The position numbers and the translations under genes are program-made. Positions 9,043 to 16,701 of a DNA stretch of 64,000 nucleotides are shown in pieces. The notes under the pieces are model-generated. The model ran no database searches, had not been told where the DNA came from, and saw nothing but the letters and a program-made list of their open reading frames with translations. Every line of letters starts with the position of its first letter. The first letter of the stretch is position 1. The stretch spans positions 55,914 through 119,913 of the forward strand of contig NZ_ABCM01000018.1 in NCBI RefSeq assembly GCF_000170795.1, in the 5' to 3' direction. Origin of the DNA: Pedobacter sp. BAL39 (GTDB lineage: Bacteria > Bacteroidota > Bacteroidia > Sphingobacteriales > Sphingobacteriaceae).

Positions 9043-10722
9043 ATGAAAACGAAGATATACTATTTGATGATTGCCTTTATGGTGGCAATATTACCATCAT
9101 GTAAGAAGAACTACCTGGACAAGGATCCCCTGGCGGGACCTTCTGATGAGACTTTCTTTACCAATCAGGAAGAGCTGATCCTTGCTGTAAATGGCATTTA
9201 TAAGGCGGCAGGTTACGCTGCCATTGATGGGATGCCCTTAAACCTTTCTGTGGATGACGGTACCGATATTGGCTGGGACCGCAATAACAGTCCGCTGCAA
9301 AGTCTGGGAAAGGGAGATCATGACAGCAATAATGGTTATTCACTGACGATATGGCGCGAGGCTTATAAGGTGATTGCCAAGTGCAATTTTGTACTGGACA
9401 ACATCAATAAGGTGGAGGGCATAGCGAGCCCGGCCATCCTTAACCGTTCACGTGCCGAGGCCCGTTTTGTGCGCGCCTTTACTTACCATTACCTGGTGGA
9501 TTATTTTGGCGATGTGCCACTGGTGAAGACCATGCTGACGCTGGAGACCTCGCAGGTTGCCAAAACCCCGAAATCGGAGGTTGTCGATTTTGTGTTGCAG
9601 GAGCTGACCGACGTTGTGCCGGATCTGGATGCCAGTTATAGCGGAGCCAATGTGGGCAGGGCAACAAAGGGTGCTGCGCTGGGGATCAAAGCGCGGACGG
9701 CACTGAACAGCGGTCGCTGGGCGGTAGCTGCGGAAGCCGCGAAGGCGGTTATGGACCTCAATGTTTACAGTCTTCACAACAACTATGGCGCCTTGTTCAG
9801 CTATGCCGGGCAGACCTCTAATGAGATCATCTGGGCTTTTCAATACCTGAGGGCGTCACAAACAAAAACGCATTCGACACCCAACAACCTGCTGTCGAGA
9901 AATGGCCAGGGGTTTTCGAATAAGGTGCCCTCACAATCGTTAGTAGATGTCTTTCCTTGTACTGACGGATTGAATATCGATGAATCACCGTTGTTTGATG
10001 CAGCAGATCCTTACAAAAACAGGGACCCAAGGCTTGGGTTCACCATTGCCTTGCCGGGATCGGTATTTTTCAACTATCAGTTTGAGACGCACCGCGACAG
10101 CCTGAAATGCTGGAACTACAATACCACACCGGCTACTCGGGTAGACAACCAGGACGCCCTCAATGCCTTTGCCACATTCACTGGATATTGCTGGCGGAAA
10201 TATGTGGATCTGGACGACCGCATTGACCGCACGAATTCGGAGATGAACGTCATTCAAATCCGCTATGCTGAGGTGTTGTTGATCTACGCGGAAGCAAAAA
10301 ATGAACTCAACCAGCTGGACCAGTCGGCATACGATGCGATCAACCTGGTGCGGAACCGGCCGAGTGTGAACATGCCGTCGGTACCCGCAGGACAGACACA
10401 GGTCTCATTCCGCAGTCTGGTACGTAAAGAGCGTTTGTATGAGTTGTCGATGGAAGGCTTCCGTTTGACCGACCTTAGGCGCTGGAGGATTGCGGAGCAG
10501 GCTATGACAGGAAACTTTTACGGAAGAGTGCAGCGGGGGCTGGTTGCTGCGGCGCCGGAGATTGATGAAAATGGCTTGACGGATTACACTGCTGTACCAA
10601 ACAGGGCAGCAATGCGGGTGATTGAGGTACGTACCTTCAATGCCGAGCGGGACTACCTGTGGCCGATTCCGAATATTGAAACTGTAACGAATAAGAAACT
10701 GATACAAAATCCGAATTACTGA
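9043..10722 (+). CDS. SusD/RagB family glycan-binding lipoprotein
   Basis: The 559-residue protein starts with a lipoprotein signal (lipobox ending in LPSC, lipidated Cys at about residue 20). The SusD fold features are present: an N-terminal LDKDPLAGPSDETFFTNQEE segment, TPR-like helices with RAEARFVRAFTYHYLVDYFGDVPLV, and the C-terminal block with RYAEVLLIYAEAKNEL, YELSMEGFRLTDLRRW and a final LIQNPNY. It forms the lid of the SusC channel on the cell surface and binds the incoming oligosaccharide. It begins 11 bp after susC, and its stop overlaps the start of the FAD oxidoreductase gene (TGATG), so the three are co-translated. Confidence 0.96.
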   Translation: MKTKIYYLMIAFMVAILPSCKKNYLDKDPLAGPSDETFFTNQEELILAVNGIYKAAGYAAIDGMPLNLSVDDGTDIGWDRNNSPLQSLGKGDHDSNNGYSLTIWREAYKVIAKCNFVLDNINKVEGIASPAILNRSRAEARFVRAFTYHYLVDYFGDVPLVKTMLTLETSQVAKTPKSEVVDFVLQELTDVVPDLDASYSGANVGRATKGAALGIKARTALNSGRWAVAAEAAKAVMDLNVYSLHNNYGALFSYAGQTSNEIIWAFQYLRASQTKTHSTPNNLLSRNGQGFSNKVPSQSLVDVFPCTDGLNIDESPLFDAADPYKNRDPRLGFTIALPGSVFFNYQFETHRDSLKCWNYNTTPATRVDNQDALNAFATFTGYCWRKYVDLDDRIDRTNSEMNVIQIRYAEVLLIYAEAKNELNQLDQSAYDAINLVRNRPSVNMPSVPAGQTQVSFRSLVRKERLYELSMEGFRLTDLRRWRIAEQAMTGNFYGRVQRGLVAAAPEIDENGLTDYTAVPNRAAMRVIEVRTFNAERDYLWPIPNIETVTNKKLIQNPNY

Positions 10723-12725
10723 TGAAAAGAAAGTTAAACCTACTGTTGTCGTTGTTGATGGTCGTAGCGAGTACCAGGGGCGGAGAAGCGAACAAGCAGC
10801 TGCCACCGGCTTATGACATCTGTATCTATGGCGGAACCTCTGCAGGCGTCATTGCCGCTTATACCGGGGCAAAACTTGGAAAGAAAGTATTATTGATTGA
10901 ACCGGGCAGGAACCTTGGGGGCATGAGTTCCGGTGGACTGGGCCTGACCGACATTGGTAACAAATATGCCATCAGCGGACTGGCGCTGGATTTTTACCGG
11001 CGCATTGGTCAGCATTACGGCAATTTTGAGCAATGGGTTTTTGAACCCCATGTGGCAGAAAACATCTTTCAGGATTATATCAAAAGAGGAAAGGTAGAAG
11101 TCCGGTATGAAAACCGGATTACAGGACTGACAAAAAAAGGGAATGTCATCCGGGAGATCGCGCTGGAGCATACTTTTAAGGGGGGCGCTGTTAATGGTGT
11201 CGCAGCAAAAGTATTCATCGATTGCTCTTATGAGGGCGACCTGATGGCAAAAGCTGGTGTTTCCTACCGTGTGGGCCGTGAAGCCAACAACGAATATGGG
11301 GAGACTTTCAATGGCGTACAGCTTATGGATGGTCATCAGATGCCTGAAGGCATTGATCCCTATCGTGTTCCGGGAGATGCGAGCAGTGGTTTGCTATGGG
11401 GCATCAGCGGCAACAGTCTTGCCCCAGCTGGGACGGGTGATAAAAAGGTGCAGGCCTACAATTTCCGGATATGTCTGAGCAGCGATCCGAAAAACCAGGT
11501 GGAAATCACAAAACCGGCCGATTACCGGCCGGAGCGCTACGAGCTGTTGCTGCGTCAGATGGCTAAGCGCGACTGGAAGTCGCTGCAGGACGTATTCATC
11601 TGGAGTGGCATGCCGAATGGAAAGACGGACATCAACAACAGAAACGGGTTTTCTACGGATATGATCGGCATGAACTGGGAATATCCGGATGGCGATTATG
11701 GCAAACGTGCGGAGATCTGGAATGCACATACTGAATATACTAAAGGACTACTTTATTTTGTGGGTAATGATCCAAGAGTGCCCGGCCATGTGCGCGCGGA
11801 AATGAAAAAATGGGGTTATCCTAAAGACGAATACACTGGAAATGGAAACTGGTCGCACCAATTGTACATCCGGGAAGCACGCAGGATGGTGGGGCAGCTG
11901 GTGATGACACAACAGCATTGTCAGGGGAAAGAGCTGGTAACAGATGGGGTGGGCATGGCTGCTTACACGATGGATTCGCACAATTGCGACAGGTTAGTGG
12001 TAAATGCTGAGGTGAAAAACGAAGGTAATGTAGAAGAGGGCGGTTTCGGTCCGTATCCAATTGCTTACCGTGCACTTGTGCCAAAAGAGTCCGAGGCGGC
12101 CAACCTGCTGGTGCCGGTATGCCTTTCTGCAACACATATTGCTTATGGATCGATCCGGATGGAGCCCGTGTTTATGGTGCTGGCACAATCCGCAGCCACA
12201 GCAGCCGTGCAGGCCATAGACGCGCAGTCTTCTGTGCAAAGTATTGATGTTGCAAAGTTGCAGGCCATGCTGAAGCGTGATCCGCTAGTAGATGGCACTG
12301 CTCCCGAGATCCTGGTGGATAATGACGATACGGACAAGGTATTGAAAAAGGGTGAATGGAAAGTACAGGCGAGGGGAGGATATGGTCCTGATTTTTATAT
12401 TGCTGGTCCTGGTAGTATGGGACTTTCTTCAGTACGGTATCAGCCGGTAATCACTAAAACTGGCAGGTATGACCTGTACATCTACTATCCGAAGCAAAAA
12501 AATGCGTCAGCTGTGACTGAGATTACCGTACATGACGGCAAACGGCTGAAGTTGCTGCAGATAAAAGATGCAGAGGTGAAAGTGCTTGGGCAGACCTCCG
12601 GAGAGTGGGTATCACTTGGCAATTATACCTTAGCAGGTGGCAGCAAGGCTTACGTGGAAGTAACCAATAAAAATGCAGATGCAGAGGTGACTGCTGATGC
12701 CCTGCTACTGGTACCTTCAAAATGA
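10722..12725 (+). CDS. FAD-dependent oxidoreductase with golvesin-like C-terminal domain
   Basis: The 667-residue protein carries a signal-peptide-like N-terminus (about 1-25). A Rossmann FAD-binding domain follows (YGGTSAGVIAAYTGAKLGKKVLLIEP at about 36-62, then NLGGMSSGGLG), of the FAD_oxidored family. A long catalytic region follows, ending in the second FAD-contact part (about 430-520), and a beta-rich domain from about 540 to 667 resembles the golvesin C-terminal/xly domain. The start overlaps the susD stop by one base, so it belongs to the same operon. This places an exported flavoprotein, rather than a glycoside hydrolase, as the enzyme of this SusCD locus. Oxidation or elimination on a sugar or uronic acid substrate is an inference; the reaction is unknown. 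Confidence 0.88.
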   Translation: MKRKLNLLLSLLMVVASTRGGEANKQLPPAYDICIYGGTSAGVIAAYTGAKLGKKVLLIEPGRNLGGMSSGGLGLTDIGNKYAISGLALDFYRRIGQHYGNFEQWVFEPHVAENIFQDYIKRGKVEVRYENRITGLTKKGNVIREIALEHTFKGGAVNGVAAKVFIDCSYEGDLMAKAGVSYRVGREANNEYGETFNGVQLMDGHQMPEGIDPYRVPGDASSGLLWGISGNSLAPAGTGDKKVQAYNFRICLSSDPKNQVEITKPADYRPERYELLLRQMAKRDWKSLQDVFIWSGMPNGKTDINNRNGFSTDMIGMNWEYPDGDYGKRAEIWNAHTEYTKGLLYFVGNDPRVPGHVRAEMKKWGYPKDEYTGNGNWSHQLYIREARRMVGQLVMTQQHCQGKELVTDGVGMAAYTMDSHNCDRLVVNAEVKNEGNVEEGGFGPYPIAYRALVPKESEAANLLVPVCLSATHIAYGSIRMEPVFMVLAQSAATAAVQAIDAQSSVQSIDVAKLQAMLKRDPLVDGTAPEILVDNDDTDKVLKKGEWKVQARGGYGPDFYIAGPGSMGLSSVRYQPVITKTGRYDLYIYYPKQKNASAVTEITVHDGKRLKLLQIKDAEVKVLGQTSGEWVSLGNYTLAGGSKAYVEVTNKNADAEVTADALLLVPSK

Positions 12726-12880
12726 TAATTTTCAATTGTTAGATGCACCCTTGAGGTCGTGAAATACAGGTTGGTCGAGGCGCCTTTGTAACAATCCATT
12801 TCTATAGTTGTCTATTAAATAGTGTGTTATCCTGATGTGCAGGTGATTTCAGAATAATGTCGCTGATCAAAATTGACAAC

Positions 12881-14167
12881 ATGATGAAATGGATTGTTAC
12901 TTATATTTTTCTCGGGCTAAGCATGGCTTTGAGTGTACCACATCAGGCAAAGGCCTGTACCGTTATGTCTTGTTCATTGCGTGGAGAGGTATTTGCCGCT
13001 GCGAACGAGGATGACTATATTGGTTTTGCGCGCATGTGGTTTAATCCTCAGACACCGGAACGTTACGGATCCGTCTGTTTTGGTTTGCCGGATCTGCAGG
13101 CACAGGCAGGGATGAATGAGTTTGGCTTATTCTTTGACTTCACCGCTCAAAATATCGATCCTGCGAAATATGAGATTAAACATCCCTATAAAGGAGATCT
13201 TTTTTTTGACATCCTTGGGAAGTGTAAAACGGTAGATGAGGCACTTGCTTTTTTAAAAGAACAATCCTACAGCAATAGTGCGCAAGTACTGATTGCGGAT
13301 GCAACCGGAAATTCTGTCGTGATCAATCTAGGGACAACCGTTGTTAAGAAAGGCAGTTATCAGGTCAATACCAACTTTGATATCAAAAACCTGAAAGACC
13401 ACAATTACAGCTGCCGCAGGTACGACCTTTCAGACGCTGCCCTTGCGGACGCAAAGTCGTTGTCTGTTGATTTTTTCAAAGATATCCTGGACAGGACCCA
13501 TCAGGAAGGGAAACTGGCTACAATATATTCCAACATCTATGATCTGAAGCGCGGCCTCATTTACGTTTATCATTTTCATAATTTTCAGCAGGTTTACGTA
13601 ATTGATTTGAAAAAAGAGCTGCAGAAAGGTTATCGGCTGGAGCGAATCAGTGATTATTTCCCAACAAGCTTTGCTTACGAATTATTTACGCAGCAAGATA
13701 AAGCAATGTTCAGAAAAGAAGTGGTGCTTGATGAAATCAGGTTAAAAGGGCTGGATTTAACGCTGGATCGTCATTTGGAGATGGCAATGAAACCTGGAAC
13801 AGACAGTACCCTAAATCTGGTTTTGCTCGAGGTCGGTTTGCAACTGGTAAAGGATGCCTGCAATCGTGCTTCCGGAGGAGCGATGTGGTCATACTGGTTT
13901 AATCAGCCTGATGGATTTAACATCGTTCCTTTTCAGGACAGACGGCTGGAAGCAGCAGACCGGATCTTTGCTTTTTTACTTGATCAGGACAAGCTGGATC
14001 AGCAGTACCGGAATTTTATATACGAGATCAATGGATATACAAAGCTGGTACGCGGCGATCGGTCTACAGCAGGAAATTATTATGAAAAGGCTGCTGCAAG
14101 TCCTGCGGATTCATGGCCGATATCTTACCAGCGTTCCAAAGAAATGTTAAAGCATCTTAAACCTTAA
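12881..14167 (+). CDS. Exported Ntn-type amide hydrolase (choloylglycine hydrolase/acyltransferase-like)
   Basis: From the ATG at 12881 the product has 428 residues. An upstream ATG at 12857 would add eight residues ahead of the signal peptide. The signal peptide ends QAKA and the first residue after predicted cleavage is Cys26, followed by TVMSCSLRGEVFAAANEDDY. This is the N-terminal nucleophile arrangement of linear-amide hydrolases, with the E/NEDD-type loop seen in choloylglycine hydrolase and acyl-CoA:6-APA acyltransferase relatives. A long C-terminal part (about 300-428) is helical and TPR-like. It should act in the periplasm on an amide or peptide-like substrate that I cannot name. It is followed on the same strand by the Crp/Fnr gene and does not share an obvious operon with the FAD gene. 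Confidence 0.75.
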   Translation: MMKWIVTYIFLGLSMALSVPHQAKACTVMSCSLRGEVFAAANEDDYIGFARMWFNPQTPERYGSVCFGLPDLQAQAGMNEFGLFFDFTAQNIDPAKYEIKHPYKGDLFFDILGKCKTVDEALAFLKEQSYSNSAQVLIADATGNSVVINLGTTVVKKGSYQVNTNFDIKNLKDHNYSCRRYDLSDAALADAKSLSVDFFKDILDRTHQEGKLATIYSNIYDLKRGLIYVYHFHNFQQVYVIDLKKELQKGYRLERISDYFPTSFAYELFTQQDKAMFRKEVVLDEIRLKGLDLTLDRHLEMAMKPGTDSTLNLVLLEVGLQLVKDACNRASGGAMWSYWFNQPDGFNIVPFQDRRLEAADRIFAFLLDQDKLDQQYRNFIYEINGYTKLVRGDRSTAGNYYEKAAASPADSWPISYQRSKEMLKHLKP

Positions 14168-14177
14168 TTCTGCACTT

Positions 14178-14222
14178 TTTGCCAAATGACAAATTCCAGC
14201 ATAGTAACTAATGTTTATCTTG
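14178..14222 (+). promoter_or_regulatory. Palindromic operator and -7 element of the Crp/Fnr gene
   Basis: TTTGCCAAATGACAAA (14178-14193) is a near-palindrome with arms TTTGCCA and TGACAAA, one mismatch from the perfect copy at 35848. Its centre (14185.5) is exactly 33 bp upstream of the centre of TTATCTTG (14215-14222), a -7-like octamer. Two other copies or half-copies in the window keep this same 33-bp spacing. This is the geometry of a Crp-type class II site at -41.5, so autoregulation by the adjacent regulator is likely but inferred. Confidence 0.6.
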
Positions 14223-14224
14223 GC

Positions 14225-14800
14225 ATGATGGAAGCGTTAATTGCATATCTTTTACAATTCGGTCAGCTCAATCCACGTCAGGTTGAACTGATCACCAGTA
14301 AATGTGTTTTCAAAGAAACCAAAAAAGACGGTTACTATATGGAAGCGGGAAAGATCCCCAGGGAAGTGATCTTTCTGACAGAAGGCATTCTGAGGATTTG
14401 TTATTTCAACAATAAGGGGGATGAAATCACGAAGTACTTTATTGATGAAAATCAGTTTATGGCCGATGTTAACAGTTACCTTCAGCAGGTTCCGACATCA
14501 GAGTATGCGCAGGCGGTGACTGACTGCCGGTATATTGCCATTTCCAGGGAAAGTATGCAGGAATTGTCCATGACGATTATTGGATGGGACGAGATCATCA
14601 GTAAGATCATCACCAAGGGCCTTGCAGACAAGGTGAATAAGCTGAGTCCGATGATGGCCCAGGATGCAACGGAAAGGTACCTGGGATTTTTTGAGAAGTT
14701 TCCAGGGTTGGCCAACAGGATCCCTTTATCTTATCTGGCCTCTTACCTGGGGATCACGCAGTCGTCACTCAGCAGGATCAGAAAAAATATTACCGGATAA
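14225..14800 (+). CDS. Crp/Fnr family transcriptional regulator
   Basis: I place the start at 14225 (or 14228, the second of two adjacent ATGs), giving 191 residues. An in-frame ATG at 14186 lies inside the palindromic operator and would put the promoter within the gene. The protein has an N-terminal helix (EALIAYLLQFGQLNPRQVELI), a cyclic-nucleotide-binding-like beta-barrel (about 25-115; PREVIFLTEGILRICYFN) and a long dimerisation helix. A C-terminal helix-turn-helix follows (about 160-190; PLSYLASYLGITQSSLSRIRKNI). Ligand residues for cAMP are not evident, as is common for Bacteroidota members. A TTTGCCA-type palindrome sits at the -41.5 position of its own promoter and another lies just past its stop. 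It is the best in-window candidate to bind that motif. Confidence 0.9.
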   Translation: MMEALIAYLLQFGQLNPRQVELITSKCVFKETKKDGYYMEAGKIPREVIFLTEGILRICYFNNKGDEITKYFIDENQFMADVNSYLQQVPTSEYAQAVTDCRYIAISRESMQELSMTIIGWDEIISKIITKGLADKVNKLSPMMAQDATERYLGFFEKFPGLANRIPLSYLASYLGITQSSLSRIRKNITG

Positions 14801-14807
14801 GTGGTTA

Positions 14808-14823
14808 TTTGCCATTTGGCAAA
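14808..14823. promoter_or_regulatory. Solitary TTTGCCA-N2-TGGCAAA palindrome
   Basis: The 16-mer at 14808-14823 is the exact reverse complement of the site at 35848-35863. It lies eight bases past the Crp/Fnr stop codon, between convergent genes, and has no -7 element at the 33-bp distance on either strand. Its centre is 630 bp from the centre of the site before the same gene. Confidence 0.5.
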
Positions 14824-14848
14824 TGATATGAGAGAAGGTTTGAATGAA

Positions 14849-14873
14849 CCCGGAGCATGAATAATGCTCCGGG
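14849..14873. terminator. Hairpin between convergent genes
   Basis: A perfect 10-bp stem (CCCGGAGCAT with ATGCTCCGGG) closes a 5-nt loop between the Crp/Fnr gene and the converging nuclease gene. No strong T-run follows on either strand, so termination may be weak. Confidence 0.5.
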
Positions 14874-14880
14874 AGGAATG

Positions 14881-16290
14881 TTAGTTTAGGTTGTCTACTA
14901 CAGTTTCTATCGCATCCTGAATGTTCTTTGGGAGAGATGAAAGCAGGTCGTAGCCGGTTGCCGCTTCAATGTCCCTTACAGAGACCCTGTATTTTTTCCA
15001 GTCGGTGTCGATGGTGTTGATGTTGGGGGTATTAACCGCGATGACCCTTGTTGTTGCAGACACCCTGCTGATGTCGCCATTTCCAGATGGGATGATGACA
15101 GCGACTTTCCAGACATTGGAAGGGACGGTCACTTTTCCATTGGCAATGGTGCTGGCAAAACCATTGCTTCCCGATCCTCCGCTGCCATAGCTGCCCATGA
15201 TGATGTATACCTCATTACCTGCCACTGCCTGTGTACGCAGGTATTGTTCCATGTTGTTCCAGGTTTGCTGGTTGTTCTGGGGCGCCTGGGGAATCATGTT
15301 GGTCATGAGGAAGGTGGCGCTGTTGGCGTTTGTGGAACTGGTACGGTCTGCAGAAGGCACGTTATGTCCCCTGTCGAATCCAGATCCCGAGTAGCTGTTG
15401 CTTTGCACCTGGAAGGCACCGGTAGGAAGGCCTGTGAAACCGGCGAAATTATCCAGGCGGTCAGAGGCGCCATTAAAGTCGGCAGGCTCAAGGTGCCAGC
15501 TGACCCAGTTTGGCGTGCCGCGTGTGCTGCTGTAGGATTCTATGTAGTAATGTTTGTCGATCAGGAAGTTATCCGGTGTCAGCGTCGTTGCGCTGGAAGG
15601 GTTGCCGAAGAGCGCATTGCTGTTGTCACCTGAAGCAGGCTGTGCATCCGGGCCTGCCGTAACGCCGCGAGGAGTAGTCGCAGGTGGAGGCGTACCGCCA
15701 CCATTGCCAGGCTCAGGTTCAGTGATGGTGCTGTCTGATCCAATGCCTGGGTCACCGGTACCTTTGAAGGTGACGTCGTCGATGTTGATCCTGGTGGTAC
15801 CTGTTTTTCTGATCTGGAAGCGTACTGGCTTGTTGCCATCAAATTGAAAAGAGTCCAGTTTGAGCGAAGTATTGTTTTCCTGGATGTCTGCACCTACCTG
15901 GGTAAATGTTTTTCCCGTATCCACAGACACGAGCAATTGCCAGGTAGAGTTGGCGTCGGTTCCATATTTACCATGTTTGATATATAACATTTTCATGCCT
16001 TGCAGGTCATAATTCATGGTGACGCTGCCGTTTCTAAGTCGAATGCTTTTGGTGCCCTCTTTCAGGTCGCCTGCCAGGCTGCCTACCAAAGCGTCATTTA
16101 AGGTCCATGGGCCTATAGGAGAGCTGATGGTGCCCGTTGCATATGCCGTTTTTGTAGAATTTTCGAATCCTTCGGTGATCGTGTAAACTACAGGAGGGAC
16201 CTCAGGGACGATCACCTCTACAGGTGTTTTCTTTTTGCAGCCTGCGAACGTGATTGCAATTGTTCCGATTAACAATAGATTTTTAATCAT
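14881..16290 (-). CDS. DNA/RNA non-specific endonuclease lipoprotein (DRGH family)
   Basis: The 469-residue protein has a lipoprotein signal (lipobox FAGC, Cys18). A beta-sandwich-like N-terminal domain follows (about 38-185; ITEGFENSTKTAYATG through INIDDVTFKG, resembling carbohydrate-binding or discoidin-like folds). A Gly/Pro/Thr linker (about 190-225) precedes the nuclease domain (about 240-460). The nuclease core is FDRGHNVPSADRT with the general-base His309, and the metal-binding Asn should be in the following MTNMIPQAPQNNQQTWNNME. Family enzymes cut DNA and RNA without sequence specificity. A surface lipoprotein of this kind could scavenge nucleic acids or degrade extracellular DNA. 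It is monocistronic and convergent with the Crp/Fnr gene. Confidence 0.93.
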   Translation of the reverse strand: MIKNLLLIGTIAITFAGCKKKTPVEVIVPEVPPVVYTITEGFENSTKTAYATGTISSPIGPWTLNDALVGSLAGDLKEGTKSIRLRNGSVTMNYDLQGMKMLYIKHGKYGTDANSTWQLLVSVDTGKTFTQVGADIQENNTSLKLDSFQFDGNKPVRFQIRKTGTTRINIDDVTFKGTGDPGIGSDSTITEPEPGNGGGTPPPATTPRGVTAGPDAQPASGDNSNALFGNPSSATTLTPDNFLIDKHYYIESYSSTRGTPNWVSWHLEPADFNGASDRLDNFAGFTGLPTGAFQVQSNSYSGSGFDRGHNVPSADRTSSTNANSATFLMTNMIPQAPQNNQQTWNNMEQYLRTQAVAGNEVYIIMGSYGSGGSGSNGFASTIANGKVTVPSNVWKVAVIIPSGNGDISRVSATTRVIAVNTPNINTIDTDWKKYRVSVRDIEAATGYDLLSSLPKNIQDAIETVVDNLN

Positions 16291-16647
16291 AGTTTTTCAT
16301 TAGGTAGGTAGTGATTATCAAATAAGACAAATGTCGACTATTCTTGTTAATATAATATTATCATTAGATAACTTTCTGAAAGAACTATCTCACCATAGTT
16401 GGCGAATGAAAAAGAAATGATCAAGAAGGGATCGTAACCGATATTACCATGATAAAGCAGGACTAGTGTATTTTGGTAGTTCCTTTTCCTTGGACTAGAG
16501 GTTAAGGTAGGGTGATTAAAATAACATAGTGTCTTAATGTTTATCTTATTTAACTATCTGGTTGTCATTGTCTAGTGGGTGGATTTGATGATTATAATTG
16601 GCTTTTTTTTCTCTGTAAAAGCACTTATTTGGAATAATACTAAATAA
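16291..16647. other. AT-rich intergenic region, no gene seen
   Basis: About 350 bases separate the divergent nuclease and TonB-receptor genes. The stretch is AT-rich and has no open frame with coding character. It presumably holds the nuclease promoter and iron-responsive control sites for the receptor, but I could not identify a Fur-box-like palindrome with confidence. Confidence 0.5.
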
Positions 16648-16679
16648 TTTGTTTAGACTCGTTTTAAATAGTAGGTTTG
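16648..16679 (+). promoter_or_regulatory. Bacteroidota-type promoter of the siderophore-receptor gene
   Basis: TTTG at 16648-16651 (-33) and TAGGTTTG at 16672-16679 (-7 consensus TAnnTTTG) are separated by 20 bp, the expected spacing. The predicted start of transcription is near 16684, about 18 bases before the ATG. Confidence 0.65.
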
Positions 16680-16701
16680 TCTCAACCAACACCTATAAAT
16701 T

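Noticed and set aside
15244..15633. Plus-strand frame opposite the nuclease gene
   Set aside because: Antisense shadow of the DRGH nuclease domain.
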